From Lachnospiraceae bacterium (lineage in GTDB: Bacteria; Bacillota; Clostridia; Lachnospirales; Lachnospiraceae), in NCBI GenBank assembly GCA_900168235.1, contig FUZG01000016.1, positions 1-64,000 of the forward strand: a DNA stretch of 64,000 bases. The letters are read 5' to 3'. Shown in pieces: positions 50,537 to 60,006 of this stretch. The notes under the pieces are model-generated. The model did not search any database and was not told where the DNA came from. It saw nothing but the letters and a program-made list of their open reading frames with translations. The position numbers and the translations under genes are program-made. Numbering within the stretch: the first letter of the stretch is position 1; each line of letters begins with the position of its first letter.

Positions 50537-52297
50537 TTACTCTTTTACAAGACGGAGAGCAGAAATGTCAGAGTCGATAGCCATGGAGTAATTGGTGTAA
50601 TACACTACAAATCCGGGCTTTGAACCTGCGGGTTTCTTAACTTCCTTCTTTTTTACGTAATCGATCTCGACCTTGGACTGACCGCGTCCTTTACTGTAGT
50701 AGGCAGCCAGAGCACCGGCTTCGTTAAATACACGGTCCGGCAGATTATCGGGATCGCCCTGTCCCACGCGGAGGATCACGTGTGAGCCCGGGAATTTCTT
50801 TGAGTGGAACCACCAGTCATTTCCTGAAGCAAACTTAAATGTGAGCTGGTCATTCTGGTAGTTGTTTTTACCAACATAGAGGTCATAACCATCGCTTGAA
50901 ATATAGTGCAGAGGCTTACTGCTCTCAGGTCTTCCGGCACCCTTTCGTGTCATATGCTTTTTAATGTAACCGAAATCCGAAAGTTCGCGTCGTATTTCTT
51001 TAAGGTCAGCCTCATTTTCTGCAATATCGAGAGAGTTTTGGATAGATTCGAGATGATCAATATCAGCCTTTGTATCCTTGAGCTGTTCTGTAACGGCTTC
51101 CTCTGTCCTCTTGAGCTTCTGGTAGCGTTCAAAATACTTTTGTGCGTTTTCCAGAGCAGTCTTCTGGGGATCGAGCGGGATAGTGATCTCTGTATTATCG
51201 TAATAGTTCGTGCATGTGAGCTTAGAAGCTCCGGGTTCTGCAGAATATCCGTAGGTATTCAGCATCTCTCCGTAGATACGGAATTTATCCTTTTTCTCAG
51301 TATCCTTTAGCTGTTTCAGCTGAATGTCGTATTTTTTGACACTTCGTTCAAGGGTTGTAGCAACGATCTTTCGAAGATCCGTGGATCTCTGGCGGATACG
51401 GGTGACAGCATCACGCTCTGCATAGTACCTCATCAAAACTTCTGACATGGTGTCGAGGTGCTCTGTGGTGAGATCACTGTACTCAGAAAGCGGGAGTGCC
51501 GCAAATTCACGGGGAACACCCTTGTCATATATGAGAACCGGATCAAATTTCTCGTCACGGATCTCAGTCATAAGTTCATTAAAACAGTTATAAAGCCGTT
51601 TAGTATCATCTTCTGACAGTGAAGCCACAGAATCATTTCCGTCAAGACCCGCTCTGTAGCAGAGTTCGCTTGCTGCAACAGGGGAAAATCCCGTAAAAGT
51701 ATTGTAGATAGCCTTGATAATATTCTGTGCCTTATGGAGCACTGCCCCGGAAAACTCCTCAAATGTGATGGGAGCGGTGGGGTCCAGTTTGTCCTGAGTC
51801 ATGGGGATAAAGTACTCATTACCCGGAAGGACCGTACGGACAGAGCTTACTGCTGCGGATACGCGCTTGATACTGTCGATTATCGTATTGTCCTCTTCGG
51901 TAAAAATGATATTGCTGTATTTTCCCATGAGCTCGATAACGATGACCTTTCTCTTAAGGTCACCCATTTCGTCGAGGTGCTCTGCGCCGATCCGGATTAT
52001 ACGCTCAAGTCCCGGCTGGGAAACATCAGTGATGCGTCCGTTCTGCAGATGCTTTCTGAGAAGCATGCAGAAATTCGGCGCCACCATGGGGCTCGGCTTA
52101 TTTTCATCGGTGTAATATATAAAAGGGAGAGACGCACTGGCAGATATCATCAGTCTGTCAGTCTTTCCGTCTGTTGTTTTTATCGTGAGCAGGATCGCAT
52201 CCGGATCCGGCTGCGCGATCTTATATAAACGTCCGCCGACAGCGCGTCTTCGTATCTCGCTGACCATTGCGGCGGTCGTGATTCCATCAAATGCCAT
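50537..52297 (-). CDS. rqcH: Rqc2/NEMF-family ribosome quality-control protein RqcH (NFACT)
   Basis: A 586-residue NFACT protein. In bacteria such proteins bind stalled 50S subunits and add C-terminal alanine tails. The NFACT-N start is AFDGITTAAMVSEIRRRAVGGRLYKI; a coiled-coil spans about 280-430; the NFACT-R (DUF814) domain has YVGKNNYQNDQLTFK, WWFHSKKFPGSHVILR and an AAYYSKGRGQSKVEIDYV end. Earlier annotations call it fibronectin-binding protein A. The ATG at 52297 has AGGAGGAA upstream. Confidence 0.9.
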   Translation of the reverse strand: MAFDGITTAAMVSEIRRRAVGGRLYKIAQPDPDAILLTIKTTDGKTDRLMISASASLPFIYYTDENKPSPMVAPNFCMLLRKHLQNGRITDVSQPGLERIIRIGAEHLDEMGDLKRKVIVIELMGKYSNIIFTEEDNTIIDSIKRVSAAVSSVRTVLPGNEYFIPMTQDKLDPTAPITFEEFSGAVLHKAQNIIKAIYNTFTGFSPVAASELCYRAGLDGNDSVASLSEDDTKRLYNCFNELMTEIRDEKFDPVLIYDKGVPREFAALPLSEYSDLTTEHLDTMSEVLMRYYAERDAVTRIRQRSTDLRKIVATTLERSVKKYDIQLKQLKDTEKKDKFRIYGEMLNTYGYSAEPGASKLTCTNYYDNTEITIPLDPQKTALENAQKYFERYQKLKRTEEAVTEQLKDTKADIDHLESIQNSLDIAENEADLKEIRRELSDFGYIKKHMTRKGAGRPESSKPLHYISSDGYDLYVGKNNYQNDQLTFKFASGNDWWFHSKKFPGSHVILRVGQGDPDNLPDRVFNEAGALAAYYSKGRGQSKVEIDYVKKKEVKKPAGSKPGFVVYYTNYSMAIDSDISALRLVKE

Positions 52298-52379
52298 GTT
52301 ATTCCTCCTGTTCGGAACCTATGAATCTAATGTCGTATTATACACATTTATGGGATTATTATCAAAACAGGAGGGAGAG

Positions 52380-52520
52380 ATGAGAATAGGAGATGAGCCG
52401 GCAGGGGTGACCGCCGGCTCTACTTATGAGGGGGAGATAGTTAATGGTTATCAACTATCCAAAACAAATACTAAAGAAATTCTGTGTTCAAATTGTGATG
52501 TAATTCAGAAGAAAGTATGA
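52380..52520 (+). CDS. Possible 46-residue protein
   Basis: Forty-six codons beginning MRIGDEPAGVTAGSTYEGEI, with AGGAGGG 5 bases before the ATG, the only such site in the intergenic region between the divergent rqcH and thlA. It has two cysteines near the end (CSNC) that could bind metal. No family recognised. A GAGCCGGC/GCCGGCTC inverted repeat (52395-52420) lies within it. The strong ribosome site is the main support. Confidence 0.4.
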   Translation: MRIGDEPAGVTAGSTYEGEIVNGYQLSKTNTKEILCSNCDVIQKKV

Positions 52521-52552
52521 AATGAATATTGGATACAAAAAATTGTATATAT

Positions 52553-52585
52553 ATAACCGCGAAATACTGATATTTCAAGGGTTAT
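52553..52585 (+). promoter_or_regulatory. Hairpin/palindrome just upstream of the thlA promoter
   Basis: ATAACC pairs with GGTTAT and, inside, GAAATA with TATTTC around CTGA. It ends one base before the -35 box, so it is more likely an operator than an RNA structure. Confidence 0.45.
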
Positions 52586-52586
52586 A

Positions 52587-52615
52587 TTGATTTTAAACAG
52601 CGTCTGTGATATTAT
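52587..52615 (+). promoter_or_regulatory. thlA promoter
   Basis: TTGATT (52587-52592) and TATTAT (52610-52615) are 17 bp apart, with the thlA start about 48 bp downstream. Confidence 0.65.
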
Positions 52616-52662
52616 CGTTAATGATTTAACGATTTCAAAAAGATCATATGGAGGTATATCTA

Positions 52663-53850
52663 ATGGCAAGAAAAGTTGTACTCGCCGGTGCATGCAGAAC
52701 TGCGATTGGAGTAATGGGTGGTGCTCTTTCAACGACACCGGCTCCGGATCTGGGAACTATCGTAGTAAAAGAAGCTCTCAAGAGAGCAGGAGTAAAGCCT
52801 GAGCAGGTTGACGAAGTTTACATGGGATGCGTTATCCAGGCAGGTCTTGGACAGAATCCTGCGAGACAGGCAGCATTTAATGCAGGTATTCCGGAAGAAG
52901 TTCCGGCAACAACAATAAATGTACTCTGCGGATCAGGTCTTCACTGTGTAAATCTCGCGGCAAAGCTTATCGGATCAGGCGATGCGGACATCATCGTGGC
53001 AGGCGGTATGGAGAATATGTCAATGGCTCCTTATCTTCTTCCTAACGGACGTTACGGTTACAGAATGGGCGCAGGAAACGGTGCTCTTCAGGATTCCATG
53101 ATAAGAGATGCTCTTACAGACGCATTTTATAATTATCACATGGGAATGACCGCAGAAAATATCTGTGAACAGTGGAAGCTCACACGTGAAGAGCTTGATC
53201 AGTTTGCAGCAGCTTCTCAGCAGAAAGCAGCTAAGGCTATTGAGGACGGCAAGTTCAAGGACGAGATCGTTCCTGTTGAGATCAAAAAGAAGAAGGAAAC
53301 CATTATCTTTGATACAGACGAGGGACCTCGCGCAGGCGTTACACCTGAAAGTCTTTCAAAGCTTCGTCCCGCTTTCAAGAAGGACGGCGGTCTGGTAACA
53401 GCAGGAAATGCTTCCGGTATTAATGACGCAGCCGCAGCAATTATCGTAATGAGCGAAGAAAAGGCAAAGGAACTCGGCGTAACTCCTATGGCAACATGGA
53501 TCGCCGGAGAGCTTGCAGGCTGTGATCCCCGTATCATGGGAATCGGACCTGTTCCCGCAACAAAGAAGACCATGGCAAAAGCCGGATACAAGATCGATGA
53601 CTTTGACCTTATCGAGGCAAATGAGGCGTTCGCAGCTCAGTCTGTAGCTGTACAGAAGGAACTCGGCTTCTCAAGCGATGTTCTCAATGTAAACGGCGGA
53701 GCTATCGCACTCGGACATCCTGTAGGATGCTCAGGAACAAGAATACTCGTAACACTTCTTTATGAGATGCAGAGAAGAAATGCTCATAAGGGTCTCGCAA
53801 CTCTTTGTGTAGGCGGCGGAATGGGCGCAGCAGCTATCGTTGAGAGATAA
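52663..53850 (+). CDS. thlA: Acetyl-CoA acetyltransferase (thiolase)
   Basis: A 395-residue biosynthetic thiolase joining two acetyl-CoA to acetoacetyl-CoA, the first step toward butyrate. The acyl-binding Cys89 is in NVLCGSGLH; His352 is in GHPVGCSG and Cys382 in [15 protein letters not shown] precedes the ATG at 52663. It is transcribed alone, with its own promoter and terminator; other butyrate genes are not in the window. Confidence 0.93.
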   Translation: MARKVVLAGACRTAIGVMGGALSTTPAPDLGTIVVKEALKRAGVKPEQVDEVYMGCVIQAGLGQNPARQAAFNAGIPEEVPATTINVLCGSGLHCVNLAAKLIGSGDADIIVAGGMENMSMAPYLLPNGRYGYRMGAGNGALQDSMIRDALTDAFYNYHMGMTAENICEQWKLTREELDQFAAASQQKAAKAIEDGKFKDEIVPVEIKKKKETIIFDTDEGPRAGVTPESLSKLRPAFKKDGGLVTAGNASGINDAAAAIIVMSEEKAKELGVTPMATWIAGELAGCDPRIMGIGPVPATKKTMAKAGYKIDDFDLIEANEAFAAQSVAVQKELGFSSDVLNVNGGAIALGHPVGCSGTRILVTLLYEMQRRNAHKGLATLCVGGGMGAAAIVER

Positions 53851-53869
53851 ATAATTTAAAAAATTATGA

Positions 53870-53905
53870 AGTCCTGCGGTTGGGATACTGACCGCAGGGC
53901 TTTTG
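53870..53905 (+). terminator. thlA terminator
   Basis: AGTCCTGCGGT pairs with ACCGCAGGGCT around a 10-nt loop, followed by TTTTG. It lies 20 bp after the thlA stop. Confidence 0.82.
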
Positions 53906-53914
53906 TGCTATAAT
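53906..53914 (+). promoter_or_regulatory. Extended -10 promoter of murE
   Basis: TGCTATAAT (TG-N-TATAAT) directly follows the thlA terminator, about 70 bp before the murE start. No clear -35. Confidence 0.5.
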
Positions 53915-53984
53915 GAGTTGTTTTGAATAGGAACAGATTTCGGATGCCGGAGGAAACTCCGACCGGATGATAGGAGGACGTAAA

Positions 53985-55463
53985 ATGAAGGCCCTGAAAG
54001 AGCTTCTTGGTGGACTTGAATATGAAGTAGTTCGCGGAAATGCAGACGAGACAGAGATTTCAAGCGTAGTTTATGATTCTAATAAGGTTGAGGCAGGATG
54101 TCTCTTTATCTGTATTACCGGAGCACGCTTCGATGGTCATGATTTTGCGGCGGATGCTGTAAAGGGCGGCGCAAAGGTACTTCTTACAGAAAAAGAAGTG
54201 CAGGTTCCGGAGGATTCCGATGCAGTGATCATCCGCGTTGAGAATACACGATATGCCATGGCATTTGTATCAGCAGCATGGTTTGGTCATCCGGCAGATC
54301 ACCTTACAGTGATCGGTGTTACAGGAACAAAGGGAAAGACTACTACAACATATCTTACAAAGGCTGTTCTGGAAGAAGCAGGATATCACGTAGGTCTCGT
54401 AGGAACTATCGAGACTGTTATCGGTGACAAGCATATCCCTGCAAAAAATACAACACCTGAGTCATATGTTCTTCAGGAAACCTTTGCAGAAATGGTACGT
54501 GAAGGCATAAATGTTGTTGTTATGGAAGTATCCAGTCAGGCGCTTATGCTTCACCGTACACAGGGATTCGTGTTTGATTACGGCGTATTCACAAATATCG
54601 AGCCGGATCATATCGGTCCTGCAGAGCACAAGGATTTTGACGATTACCTTAATTGCAAGGCTCTTCTTTTCAAGCAGTGCCGTGTAGGTATCGTAAACAG
54701 CGATGACAGCCATACAGAAAAGCTCCTTGAGGGTCATACCTGTGAGCTTCAGACCTTCGGACTTAAGGAAAATGCAGAGCTTCGCGCAGAAGATACAGAG
54801 CTCATTAAGATCCCTGGAGAGCTTGGCGTACGTTTCCATGTAAAGGGAACCGAGGATATCGCTGATGTAGAAGTAGGCACACCGGGAAGCTTCAGTGTTT
54901 ACAACGCTCTTTGTGCTGTAGCTATCTGCAGAAATTTCAATGTTTCTGATGATCAGCTTAAGAAAGCTCTTAAAACTGCTCATGTAAGAGGTAGGATCGA
55001 ATCCGTTCCGGTTTCTGATAAGTTCAGCCTGATAATCGACTATGCACATAATGCAATGGCGCTTGAAAGCCTTCTAACATCCCTTCGTGAGTATGATCCG
55101 GGCAGACTTGTGTGCGTATTTGGATGCGGCGGAAACCGTGCAAAGAGCAGAAGATTTGAGATGGGAGAAGTGTCCGGAAAGCTTGCGGACTACACCATCA
55201 TCACTTCAGACAATCCGAGATTTGAGGAGCCGGAAGATATCATGAATGATATCGAGACAGGCATAAAAAAGACTGACGGCGAATATATAAAGATTCAGGA
55301 TCGAAAAGAAGCTATCGCTTATGCGATTCATAACGGAAAGCCGGGTGACCTTATCATCCTTGCAGGAAAAGGACATGAGGATTATCAGGAGATCCGCGGA
55401 GAGAAGCATTTCATGGATGAACGTGTGCTCATTCAGGAGATCCTTGAGGAAGATCGTCGCTAA
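53985..55463 (+). CDS. murE: UDP-MurNAc-tripeptide synthetase, meso-DAP type
   Basis: A 492-residue Mur ligase that adds the third residue of the peptidoglycan stem peptide. The N-terminal domain (about 1-90) is followed by the ATP site GVTGTKGKTT (111-120), KNTTPESYVLQ, IDYAHNAMALESL and FGCGGNRAKSRR. The DNPR motif (409-412) marks selection of meso-diaminopimelate rather than lysine. AGGAGG precedes the ATG at 53985. priA follows after about 34 bp. Confidence 0.94.
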   Translation: MKALKELLGGLEYEVVRGNADETEISSVVYDSNKVEAGCLFICITGARFDGHDFAADAVKGGAKVLLTEKEVQVPEDSDAVIIRVENTRYAMAFVSAAWFGHPADHLTVIGVTGTKGKTTTTYLTKAVLEEAGYHVGLVGTIETVIGDKHIPAKNTTPESYVLQETFAEMVREGINVVVMEVSSQALMLHRTQGFVFDYGVFTNIEPDHIGPAEHKDFDDYLNCKALLFKQCRVGIVNSDDSHTEKLLEGHTCELQTFGLKENAELRAEDTELIKIPGELGVRFHVKGTEDIADVEVGTPGSFSVYNALCAVAICRNFNVSDDQLKKALKTAHVRGRIESVPVSDKFSLIIDYAHNAMALESLLTSLREYDPGRLVCVFGCGGNRAKSRRFEMGEVSGKLADYTIITSDNPRFEEPEDIMNDIETGIKKTDGEYIKIQDRKEAIAYAIHNGKPGDLIILAGKGHEDYQEIRGEKHFMDERVLIQEILEEDRR

Positions 55464-55497
55464 GAAAACGTTTTTCTATCGATAAAAAGGGGATTTG

Positions 55498-57720
55498 ATG
55501 CTGGGACTATATGCAGATGTCATCATTGAAATTTCACATGAGAAGCTGGATCGTCCGTTTCAGTACAAGATCCCCGAAAACCTTAGGGACACGATCTACC
55601 CCGGTGCGAGAGTTGAGATTCCCTTCGGAAATGCAAACCGTGTGATACGGGGATATGTTATCAGCATTTCAGACAGACCGGAATTTCCGCCGGAAAGGAT
55701 GAAGGAGATAATAGGTATCCCTGAGGGACTTGGAGAGTCCGGTCCCGAAGATCAGCTGATAAGGCTTGCCATATGGATGAAGAGGCACTACGGCGGAACG
55801 CTCATACAGGCATTGAGAGTAGTTTTCCCTGTAAAAAAGGCTGTTCGCCCCAAGGAAAAAAAGACAGTCATCCTCTGTGTATCACAGGAAAGAGCAGAGG
55901 AAGCCGCGGCAGAATGTGAGAAAAAGCACCGCGTAGCACAGGCAAGGCTTTTACAGGCTCTTGCGTCATGCAGTGAAATGGATCTGTCCCTTCTTAAGGA
56001 CAGGTTTAATATAGGTCTTCCTGTTATCCGCAGGATGGAAGAGCATGGATTCATAAAGCTTTCTGTAGAGAAAGACTACAGGAATCCTGCGATAGCAGAG
56101 AACAGCCGGAAAAAAGTCTGCGAACTCACAGAGGCGCAGAGAAGCATCGTTTCTGATTTTGCAAAAAATTATCATATGGGACTAAAGGGAACGTCGTTAC
56201 TTTTCGGCGTTACCGGATCAGGAAAAACTGAAGTCTATATGGAAATGATCGCAGAGGTCATTGCGGACGGTAAACAGGCAATAGTCCTGATCCCGGAGAT
56301 CGCACTTACATTTCAGACTGTCATGCGGTTCAGCGCCAGATTCGGTTCCAGAGTCTCATATCTTCATTCAAAGCTTTCCCAAGGTGAGCGCTATGACCAG
56401 TTCTGCAGAGCCCGGGATGGCGAGATAGATATAATGATAGGTCCGAGATCGGCACTGTTCACGCCGTTTTCAAATCTTGGGATCATAATAATAGATGAAG
56501 AGCACGAAGGCAGCTACAAGGCAGAGACCATGCCGAAGTATCACGCCCGTGAAACAGCCATAGAGCGTGGACGCCTTGCGGGAGCTGCGGTTGTTCTCGG
56601 AAGTGCGACACCTTCGGTTGATTCTTTTTATCATGCAAAGCGCGGAGAGTACCGCCTGTATCAGCTTTCTGACAGGATATCAGATACGGGACTTCCGATC
56701 GTAACAGTTGCGGATCTCCGGCAGGAGCTTACAAGGGGCAATAGAAGCATATTTTCAGATGTCCTTCGTGAAAAAATGAAGGACAGGCTCAAAAAGAAAG
56801 AGCAGATCATGCTTTTCCTCAACAGGCGTGGATTTGCAGGATTTGTAAGCTGCCGTAAATGCGGAGTTGTAATGAAGTGCCCGCACTGCGATGTTTCGCT
56901 GTCACTCCATGGACGCAGTAAACTCGTGTGTCACTACTGCGGTTACGAAACTCCCATGATAAAGACGTGCCCGGAGTGCGGATCAAAGTATGTGGGAGGC
57001 ATGAGAGCCGGAACAGAGCAGGTTGAGGAAGCAGTGAAGCAGATGTTTCCCGAAGCCCGCGTTCTCAGGATGGATGCTGATACTACAAAGGAAAAGGGGG
57101 GATATGACAGGATATTGTCAGCCTTTGCAAATGAAGAGGCGGATATTCTGGTCGGAACACAGATGATCGTAAAAGGTCATGATTTCTCAAAGGTCACGCT
57201 GGTCGGTATACTTGCTGCGGATATGTCTCTTTATGCGAATGATCACAGAGCGGGTGAGAGGACTTTCCAGCTCCTCACTCAGGCAGCGGGACGCGCAGGC
57301 AGAGCCGACAGACCGGGAGAAGTAGTGATACAGACCTATTCCCCTGAGCATTACAGTGTTGCGGCAGCGTCACATCAGGATTATAATGTGTTTTACGCTG
57401 AAGAGATCGGATACCGTAAATTAATGGGATATCCTCCGGTCTCGCATATGCTGAAGGTTCTCATAGAGGACAGAGATCCGGACAGGAGTGCAGAGATGGC
57501 GTCGCTTATGGCAGAGGCGGTACGCGCTTCCGGAAAAGCTGCGGTCATCGGTCCTGCACAGGATTCTATCTGGAAGCTTCGGGATGTCTATCGGAACGTA
57601 TTTTATATAAGGCATGCCGATATGGAAGTCCTTGCAGATGTAAAAGATCTGCTGGAGAACTGGAGACGTGACAACCCTACAGGATCAACTCAGGTGCAGT
57701 TTGATTTTGACCCTATGTGA
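55498..57720 (+). CDS. priA: Primosomal protein N' (PriA helicase)
   Basis: A 740-residue superfamily-2 helicase that restarts stalled replication forks. The N-terminal DNA-binding domain (about 1-105) is followed by Walker A GVTGSGKTEVYM, IIDEEHEG (DEEH box) and LGSATPSV. A zinc-binding insert has eight cysteines (CRKCGVVMKCPHC ... CHYCGYE ... CPECG), then motif VI LLTQAAGRAGRA. The ATG at 55498 follows AAAGGGG. def follows after 96 bp. Confidence 0.95.
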   Translation: MLGLYADVIIEISHEKLDRPFQYKIPENLRDTIYPGARVEIPFGNANRVIRGYVISISDRPEFPPERMKEIIGIPEGLGESGPEDQLIRLAIWMKRHYGGTLIQALRVVFPVKKAVRPKEKKTVILCVSQERAEEAAAECEKKHRVAQARLLQALASCSEMDLSLLKDRFNIGLPVIRRMEEHGFIKLSVEKDYRNPAIAENSRKKVCELTEAQRSIVSDFAKNYHMGLKGTSLLFGVTGSGKTEVYMEMIAEVIADGKQAIVLIPEIALTFQTVMRFSARFGSRVSYLHSKLSQGERYDQFCRARDGEIDIMIGPRSALFTPFSNLGIIIIDEEHEGSYKAETMPKYHARETAIERGRLAGAAVVLGSATPSVDSFYHAKRGEYRLYQLSDRISDTGLPIVTVADLRQELTRGNRSIFSDVLREKMKDRLKKKEQIMLFLNRRGFAGFVSCRKCGVVMKCPHCDVSLSLHGRSKLVCHYCGYETPMIKTCPECGSKYVGGMRAGTEQVEEAVKQMFPEARVLRMDADTTKEKGGYDRILSAFANEEADILVGTQMIVKGHDFSKVTLVGILAADMSLYANDHRAGERTFQLLTQAAGRAGRADRPGEVVIQTYSPEHYSVAAASHQDYNVFYAEEIGYRKLMGYPPVSHMLKVLIEDRDPDRSAEMASLMAEAVRASGKAAVIGPAQDSIWKLRDVYRNVFYIRHADMEVLADVKDLLENWRRDNPTGSTQVQFDFDPM

Positions 57721-57816
57721 TAGGATCGCGTGAGCTGTATATAAGCGGAGCGGTTCGTGACATAATAAATTGTTTTTGTGGTTATATAGTTTTATTAATA
57801 ACAGGAGTAAATAAGA

Positions 57817-58284
57817 ATGGCTTTAAGACAGATAAGAACTATCGGGGATGACATCCTCAATAAGAAATGCAAAGAGATCAAGGAGATGACTCCCAGGATC
57901 AAAGAGCTCATTGATGATATGTTTGAGACTCTTTATGATGCAAACGGTGTAGGACTCGCAGCTCCTCAGGTTGGCGTTCTCAAGAGACTCGTCATCATTG
58001 ACTGCGGTGATGATCCGCACGTACTGATCAATCCCCGTATCGTTGAGACAAGCGGAGAGCAGACAGGAAACGAAGGATGCCTTTCAGTACCGGGTAAGTT
58101 TGGCACAGTTACCAGACCGAATTACGTAAAGGTAGTATTCCTTGACGAAAACATGCAGCCTGCAGAGCTTGAAGGAACAGAACTTCTTGCCCGTGCTATC
58201 TGCCACGAGCTGGACCATCTTGACGGAAATCTCTACGTAGACAAGGTAGAAGGCGATCTTTACGAAAACGAAGAGGAAGAGTGA
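57817..58284 (+). CDS. def: Peptide deformylase
   Basis: A 155-residue metalloenzyme that removes the N-formyl group from new proteins. Its three motifs are GVGLAAPQVG, EGCLSVPG and HELDHLDG (HExxH metal site). AGGAG precedes the ATG. The stop codon is 5 bp from the fmt start, linking the removing and adding enzymes of the formyl group. Confidence 0.95.
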   Translation: MALRQIRTIGDDILNKKCKEIKEMTPRIKELIDDMFETLYDANGVGLAAPQVGVLKRLVIIDCGDDPHVLINPRIVETSGEQTGNEGCLSVPGKFGTVTRPNYVKVVFLDENMQPAELEGTELLARAICHELDHLDGNLYVDKVEGDLYENEEEE

Positions 58285-58289
58285 AAAGC

Positions 58290-59243
58290 ATGAAGATTAT
58301 CTTTATGGGAACACCGGACTTTGCGGTAGGCACCCTTGATGCCCTTGTAGAAGCCGGACACAACGTAACACTTGCAGTAACCCAGCCTGACAGGGTAAAG
58401 GGACGCGGAAAAGCTGTTTCGATGCCTCCTGTAAAGGAATGTGCCATAAAGCACGGCATCTCTGTTTTTCAGCCGGAAAAGGTAAAGGAAGCAGAGGCTG
58501 TTGAAAGACTCAGGGCAGAGGACGCTGATATCATCGTCGTAGCTGCATTCGGTCAGATCCTTTCAAAGGAAATCCTTGAAATGCCGAAGTACGGATGCAT
58601 CAACGTTCATGCATCCCTTCTCCCTAAGTACAGAGGAGCAGCACCTATCCAGTGGTCTATAATCGACGGCGAGGAAAAGACCGGAGTTACGATAATGCAG
58701 ATGAACGAAGGCCTCGATACAGGTGATATCCTGACTCAGAGAGAGGTTCCGATCCTTTCAACTGAGACAGGAGGCTCGCTTTTCGATAAGCTTGCAGAAA
58801 CAGGTGCAAAGCTCTGTGTTGAAACTATCACAGAGATCGAAAAGGGAAATATTACACCTGTACAGCAGGATGACAGCCGTTCTTCTTACGCAAAAATGCT
58901 CAAAAAAGAGCTTGGACAGATAGATTTTGAAAAGAGCGCAGAGGAAACAGAACGCCTGATACGTGCATTAAATCCATGGCCCAGTGCTTACACAACAATG
59001 GATGGAAACATGGTAAAGATATGGGAAACACAGGTGTTACCGGAGGGTGAGGGCACATCAGAAACCCAGGAAACATCGAAGCCCGGAACGATAACAAGTG
59101 TTTCAAAGGATTTCTTTACAGTTGCGTGCGGAAAGGGTCAGCTGAAGGTTCTTTCTCTTCAGAAAAACGGCAAGAAAAGAATGTCAGCTCACGACTTTAT
59201 GCTCGGACATACCGTTACGGTCGGAACCGTGCTCGGTGAATAA
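58290..59243 (+). CDS. fmt: Methionyl-tRNA formyltransferase
   Basis: A 317-residue enzyme that formylates initiator Met-tRNA. It shows MGTPDFAVGTL at the N-terminus, the catalytic NVHASLLPKYRGAAPIQW, and a C-terminal OB-like domain (about 205-317). The ATG at 58290 has GGAAGAG nearby; a GTG at 58281 is an in-frame alternative overlapping def. The Zn protease follows after 40 bp. Confidence 0.94.
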   Translation: MKIIFMGTPDFAVGTLDALVEAGHNVTLAVTQPDRVKGRGKAVSMPPVKECAIKHGISVFQPEKVKEAEAVERLRAEDADIIVVAAFGQILSKEILEMPKYGCINVHASLLPKYRGAAPIQWSIIDGEEKTGVTIMQMNEGLDTGDILTQREVPILSTETGGSLFDKLAETGAKLCVETITEIEKGNITPVQQDDSRSSYAKMLKKELGQIDFEKSAEETERLIRALNPWPSAYTTMDGNMVKIWETQVLPEGEGTSETQETSKPGTITSVSKDFFTVACGKGQLKVLSLQKNGKKRMSAHDFMLGHTVTVGTVLGE

Positions 59244-59283
59244 CAGGTGATAACACGTCAATCCCCAAAGGAGGAATTTAGAA

Positions 59284-60006
59284 ATGTATTTTAGTCCGTA
59301 TATGTTTCATGATCCAACTTATATACTTGTTCTCATCGGACTTATTTTATCGATGGCTGCATCGGCAAAGGTCAAGTCTACTTTTGCAAAGTATTCAAGG
59401 GTCCGTTCCTCAACCGGAATGACAGGAGCTGAAGTGGCGTCACAGATTTTAAGGAGAAATAATGTCCTTGATGTGCAGGTAAGACATATAGGCGGAAGTC
59501 TTACGGATAATTTCAATCCCATGAATAAGACTGTAAACCTTTCTGATTCTACTTATGGATCGTCTTCCGTAGCTTCTATAGGCGTAGCTGCTCATGAATG
59601 CGGACATGTGCTGCAGCATGCAGAAGGCTATCTGCCTCTCACTCTCAGAGCGACCATACTTCCTGTTGCAAATATAGGTTCAAGAGTAAGTATTCCCATG
59701 ATCTTTCTCGGGATCCTGCTCGGAGCAGCAAGGGGCGGATTCGGCCAGTCGCTTATCACTATCGGAATATGGCTCTTCTCCTTCGCGGTAGCCTTTCAGA
59801 TCGTAACTCTCCCTGTTGAGTTCAATGCCAGCAGAAGAGCTCTTGCGATACTTGAAAGAGATCAGGTGCTTTACCCTGAAGAGCTTAAAATGGCAAAGGA
59901 AGTTTTGACAGCTGCGGCGCTCACATATGTTGCGGCAGCGGCATCATCAGCACTGCAGTTACTGCGTCTGGTTATTCTCTTTGGAGGAAATAGAAGGGAT
60001 GACTGA
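59284..60006 (+). CDS. Membrane zinc metallopeptidase, YugP type
   Basis: A 240-residue membrane protease. The HECGH motif (104-108) is the zinc site, with the third ligand likely in FNASRRAL-type segment downstream. Membrane segments are likely at about 10-28, 130-150, 155-180 and 205-225. AAGGAGG precedes the ATG. It overlaps rsmB by 8 nt. The substrate is unknown. Confidence 0.87.
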   Translation: MYFSPYMFHDPTYILVLIGLILSMAASAKVKSTFAKYSRVRSSTGMTGAEVASQILRRNNVLDVQVRHIGGSLTDNFNPMNKTVNLSDSTYGSSSVASIGVAAHECGHVLQHAEGYLPLTLRATILPVANIGSRVSIPMIFLGILLGAARGGFGQSLITIGIWLFSFAVAFQIVTLPVEFNASRRALAILERDQVLYPEELKMAKEVLTAAALTYVAAAASSALQLLRLVILFGGNRRDD

